A DNA stretch of 64,000 nucleotides. Source: Amanita rubescens. Taxonomy: Eukaryota; Basidiomycota; Agaricomycetes; Agaricales; Amanitaceae. The notes under the pieces were generated by a model, which worked only from the letters and a program-made list of their open reading frames with translations, was not told the origin of the DNA and did not search any database. The position numbers were made by a program, and so were the translations under genes. Below, in pieces: positions 61,940-64,000 of this stretch (positions within the stretch are counted from its first letter, which is position 1; every line of letters begins with the position of its first letter). The stretch covers positions 1 through 64,000 of the forward strand of contig WION01000213.1 of NCBI GenBank assembly GCA_015039365.1, written 5' to 3'.

Positions 61940-63123
61940 TCTGTAACGCCGCTAGATTACAGGTCGACATCTTTGACCAAGAAAGGATAGCTCGAGTCTG
62001 GCGACTCCTCATGGATTTCCGAACCGCCACTACCCTTGCCGGTCAAGCCCGAGATCAGTACAACTATCACTGTGCCGATTTAATTGAAACGTTTGTAAAC
62101 GTTACGTCACTATATTGGGAAGACGTTCATCCGAAAGGAGGAAATCTAGATCAACTGGCGATAGATCTATTACGACGACTTCTCACAGCTGACGTCGAGC
62201 GCTATATCATCCTTGCTATAGAAAGCATTGACGACCAAAGGTTTGGACTAAAAATACAGCCTCACGATCAGAATAACCGGATCGCTGTCAACCATTGGTT
62301 TCGTGCTACCGAAGCTACACCCGACCGACACCGAGCAACTAGATGCATTATGGAGACAGATCGTAAATCAAGAGAAGTCTGGTGCCTCACCGGAAAGATC
62401 CGAGATCTCTTGTCCAGTATCCAAGGAGACACGGAATGGACCACGGCCGAATTCGCAGATGGAGTTCCCTTGCATCAACTCACTAGCGACCACATTGCGC
62501 AGATCAATAATGCGATCAGCGATCTCGATCTTCATCGCCGAATCCATACAACAGGCGATCTCATTGAGGAAGAACCAAAACGAGATAAGAAGGCTCCTCC
62601 TCCTCCTCGATCCGCATCACCCCCAACCACCACCGTTATTCGCCACGGAGTCTGGAATATTCCTGTCCCCACTACTCGACGAAACGACACTCCGCCTTCT
62701 CGACGACCTACGACCCGCAGTATGACAAATGCCGCCAGTCAACGCCCCCATCGTTACAACCGCTGTATTCACTGCCGAGGTAAACATGCCTCTGAGGATC
62801 ATCATCTCGCTACTGCAATTCCTCCTGTGTCTACTCTATCTACACGCGCTCCCACGCGCCGACGCGATCCGACGCCCGATCCTCCCACTAAGAAGAAAGG
62901 ACGTTCTCGAGCTACCACAAATACCGCCAATACCCCCGCTTCCACTAGCCGCCGCCCTCATCAGCCGAAGAAGAAGGGAAAGAAGAAGGCACACCATGCG
63001 TCACAGTGTCAGGCATGCGTCAACGGACGACAGTGCGACGGAGCTGACGACGATGCCTGCGACCTTTATGGCGACTACGGCTATCAGCACGACGACGTCG
63101 CCATGCACAATATGACCACTTGA
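61846..63123 (+). CDS. ORF3b, gypsy copy 5, intact
   Basis: 425 aa from the conserved ATG (MAGPII), ending 27 nt before the polypurine tract. Same helical region, basic linker and Cys/His clusters as copy 4. In this copy the frame is also open upstream to 61366, which is probably fortuitous. Confidence 0.65.
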   Translation: MAGPIIQTTPDLYLSYHGITTYTKVRDRVTLICNAARLQVDIFDQERIARVWRLLMDFRTATTLAGQARDQYNYHCADLIETFVNVTSLYWEDVHPKGGNLDQLAIDLLRRLLTADVERYIILAIESIDDQRFGLKIQPHDQNNRIAVNHWFRATEATPDRHRATRCIMETDRKSREVWCLTGKIRDLLSSIQGDTEWTTAEFADGVPLHQLTSDHIAQINNAISDLDLHRRIHTTGDLIEEEPKRDKKAPPPPRSASPPTTTVIRHGVWNIPVPTTRRNDTPPSRRPTTRSMTNAASQRPHRYNRCIHCRGKHASEDHHLATAIPPVSTLSTRAPTRRRDPTPDPPTKKKGRSRATTNTANTPASTSRRPHQPKKKGKKKAHHASQCQACVNGRQCDGADDDACDLYGDYGYQHDDVAMHNMTT

Positions 63124-63150
63124 ACGTTTTGTTGTTGCGGTCAACAACAT

Positions 63151-63159
63151 AGGGGAGAG
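63151..63159 (+). promoter_or_regulatory. Polypurine tract of gypsy copy 5
   Basis: AGGGGAGAG just before the LTR start, as in the other copies. Confidence 0.65.
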
Positions 63160-63163
63160 CTAG

Positions 63164-63240
63164 TGTTACAACACGGTACGGACTCCCGCATTATGCTTAC
63201 ATGATACGTCGGACATGTTCATTTTCTCTTTATGCCTACC
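63164..63240 (+). repeat. Truncated 3' LTR of gypsy copy 5 (first 77 bp)
   Basis: Matches the LTR start up to TTTATGCCTACC, then unrelated sequence begins. Either a deletion or another insertion whose far end lies beyond the window. Confidence 0.85.
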
Positions 63241-64000
63241 ATCAGGAAAATGGTTGAAAATGGATAAGGGTATATAAAGCTTTATAACAACCAAAAAAAC
63301 TATAATATATACAACTCTGATGTATCGATTGATAATGTAATATAAAGGACGGTAGGGTTGGTAGATTTCACAAGGTAGCCCAGAATTGGCTCTCTCACAA
63401 GTGTGGGACTATCTGAGAAAAAGGCTATAATATAATGATCAGGAGTAATAAGTATGACAATTCTTGTCAATTATGTATAATATTTATGAAAACCTACCAG
63501 CTGTCTCAGGGTAGATAAGACACGGTAGTGATGGCAGATTACATCACAGATATCAGAGTGTGACCAATGGATACCAGTAGTTACAACTTGCAAAGATGTG
63601 TAAGGGTGACTACATAGGTCATGAGATGCCAGACATATTAACTTGCATAAGGACTGCCAGAATAACCCAAAAAAGTCAGGTGTCTCACTCATTACAAGGA
63701 TGGTACCTCTGATCAAATTCTTTCATGGTGTCACAGACAGATCATGAACATCAACAACAACAGGAAGGTATTGACTGATCTATGTCTACCAGACCATACC
63801 ATCATTGGTGCAAAGGGACCTCTGACCAAATGCCATCTGGTAGTTACAATATTATCATATGTGCAAGACATGGGATGGCAGATAATGAGTGTCAGCCTGT
63901 TGTTTTCTGGCCATTGAATGTCTGAGTTTGCCTTGATGATACCCTTGATCAGTGCTGTCAGGCAGCCATGGTTTGTAAGATCTCCCAGTGTTGAGGGGTT
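63241..64000. other. AT-rich sequence, possibly another element, runs off the window
   Basis: No gene was recognised. Internal imperfect repetition: AGTTACAA followed by TATGTG/GATGTG and a GATGCCAGA/GATGGCAGA word recurs around 63580-63640 and 63840-63885, and ACCTCTGA-CAAA recurs at about 63706 and 63811. It begins exactly where the LTR of copy 5 stops, so it may be a transposon inserted in that LTR. Confidence 0.4.

Larger units (their letters stand above)
60004..63240 (+). mobile_element. Ty3/gypsy chromovirus copy 5, 3' part only
   Basis: Starts inside pol (PPLRTALSDW region) directly after the LTR of copy 4. It continues through integrase, chromodomain, ORF3a, ORF3b and PPT into the first 77 bp of the 3' LTR, then breaks off into unrelated AT-rich sequence. 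Confidence 0.9.

Noticed and set aside
61366..63123. A single 585-codon third ORF after pol in copy 5
   Set aside because: The first 160 codons of this frame are closed in copies 3 and 4 by changes that are silent in the overlapping ORF3a, so I annotate ORF3a plus ORF3b instead.
23046..63240. Ascomycete-type RIP (CpA to TpA)
   Set aside because: The nonsense changes I could compare between copies are in CpG context, which fits methylation decay better.
1..64000. CRISPR arrays, bacterial operons or ribosome-binding sites
   Set aside because: None present; introns, Pol III tRNA signals and retrotransposons show a eukaryotic nuclear sequence.

Overview
The window looks like a chromosome piece from a filamentous basidiomycete (probably Agaricomycetes). 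Spliceosomal introns are short (about 30-60 nt, GT-AG). A FunK1-type fungal kinase, Crinkler (CRN)-type P-loop/nuclease genes and a fungal KDM5 demethylase are present, and so are chromovirus-type Ty3/gypsy and Ty1/copia retrotransposons.

The first 16 kb is the gene-bearing part. It holds tRNA-Arg(TCT) (minus, 211-283) and a small two-exon PB1-domain gene (638-1153). Next come a fragment of a CRN N-terminal header (1171-1548) and a complete seven-exon CRN-type gene with header, P-loop NTPase and PD-(D/E)xK nuclease (2311-5472, 902 aa). A broken second CRN/RHS-like NTPase follows (5904-7449). A four-exon CorA/ALR1-type Mg2+ transporter lies at 7537-9877. A twelve-exon KDM5/JARID1 histone H3K4 demethylase (minus, 10123-16207, 1840 aa) ends the block. 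All exon phases in these gene models close when I add them up by hand.

From 16.2 to 20.1 kb there is no confident gene, only short coding-like fragments. A GC-rich block of duplicated repeat units (20.1-21.7 kb) leads to a FunK1 kinase cut off at its 5' side by an LTR element (21.8-23.0 kb).

From 23 kb to the end the window is almost solid retrotransposon. Five copies of one Ty3/gypsy chromovirus family are present: copy 1 (23046-27118, internally deleted), copy 2 (27980-47742, full length, TSD ATCTC, about 8.1 kb once its insertions are removed), copy 3 (48375-51877, minus, 3' part only), copy 4 (51878-60003, minus, full length, gag and pol intact) and copy 5 (60004-63240, plus, 3' part only). 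Copy 2 carries nested insertions: a 2.4-kb hAT-like element, a complete Ty1/copia element with two LTRs that look identical and an uninterrupted 1948-codon gag-pol, and a 1.1-kb hAT-type MITE. Another hAT-type MITE sits in an LTR of copy 1.

The most unusual biology is in the gypsy family. Besides gag and pol it has two overlapping extra ORFs 3' of pol (ORF3a, 180 aa; ORF3b, 425 aa). The pattern of silent changes between copies shows which frame is constrained. The leader appears set up for self-priming: a 13-nt sequence at the predicted mRNA 5' end is the exact complement of the site 2 nt after the 5' LTR. About 0.95 kb of leader contains no ATG yet stays open in the gag frame, and the gag-pol junction is a -1 frame change at TTTTTAA. 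The copia element has its own extra ORF with a hydrophobic C-terminus directly before gag-pol. Nonsense changes in the gypsy copies are CGA to TGA at CpG, which fits methylation-driven decay.
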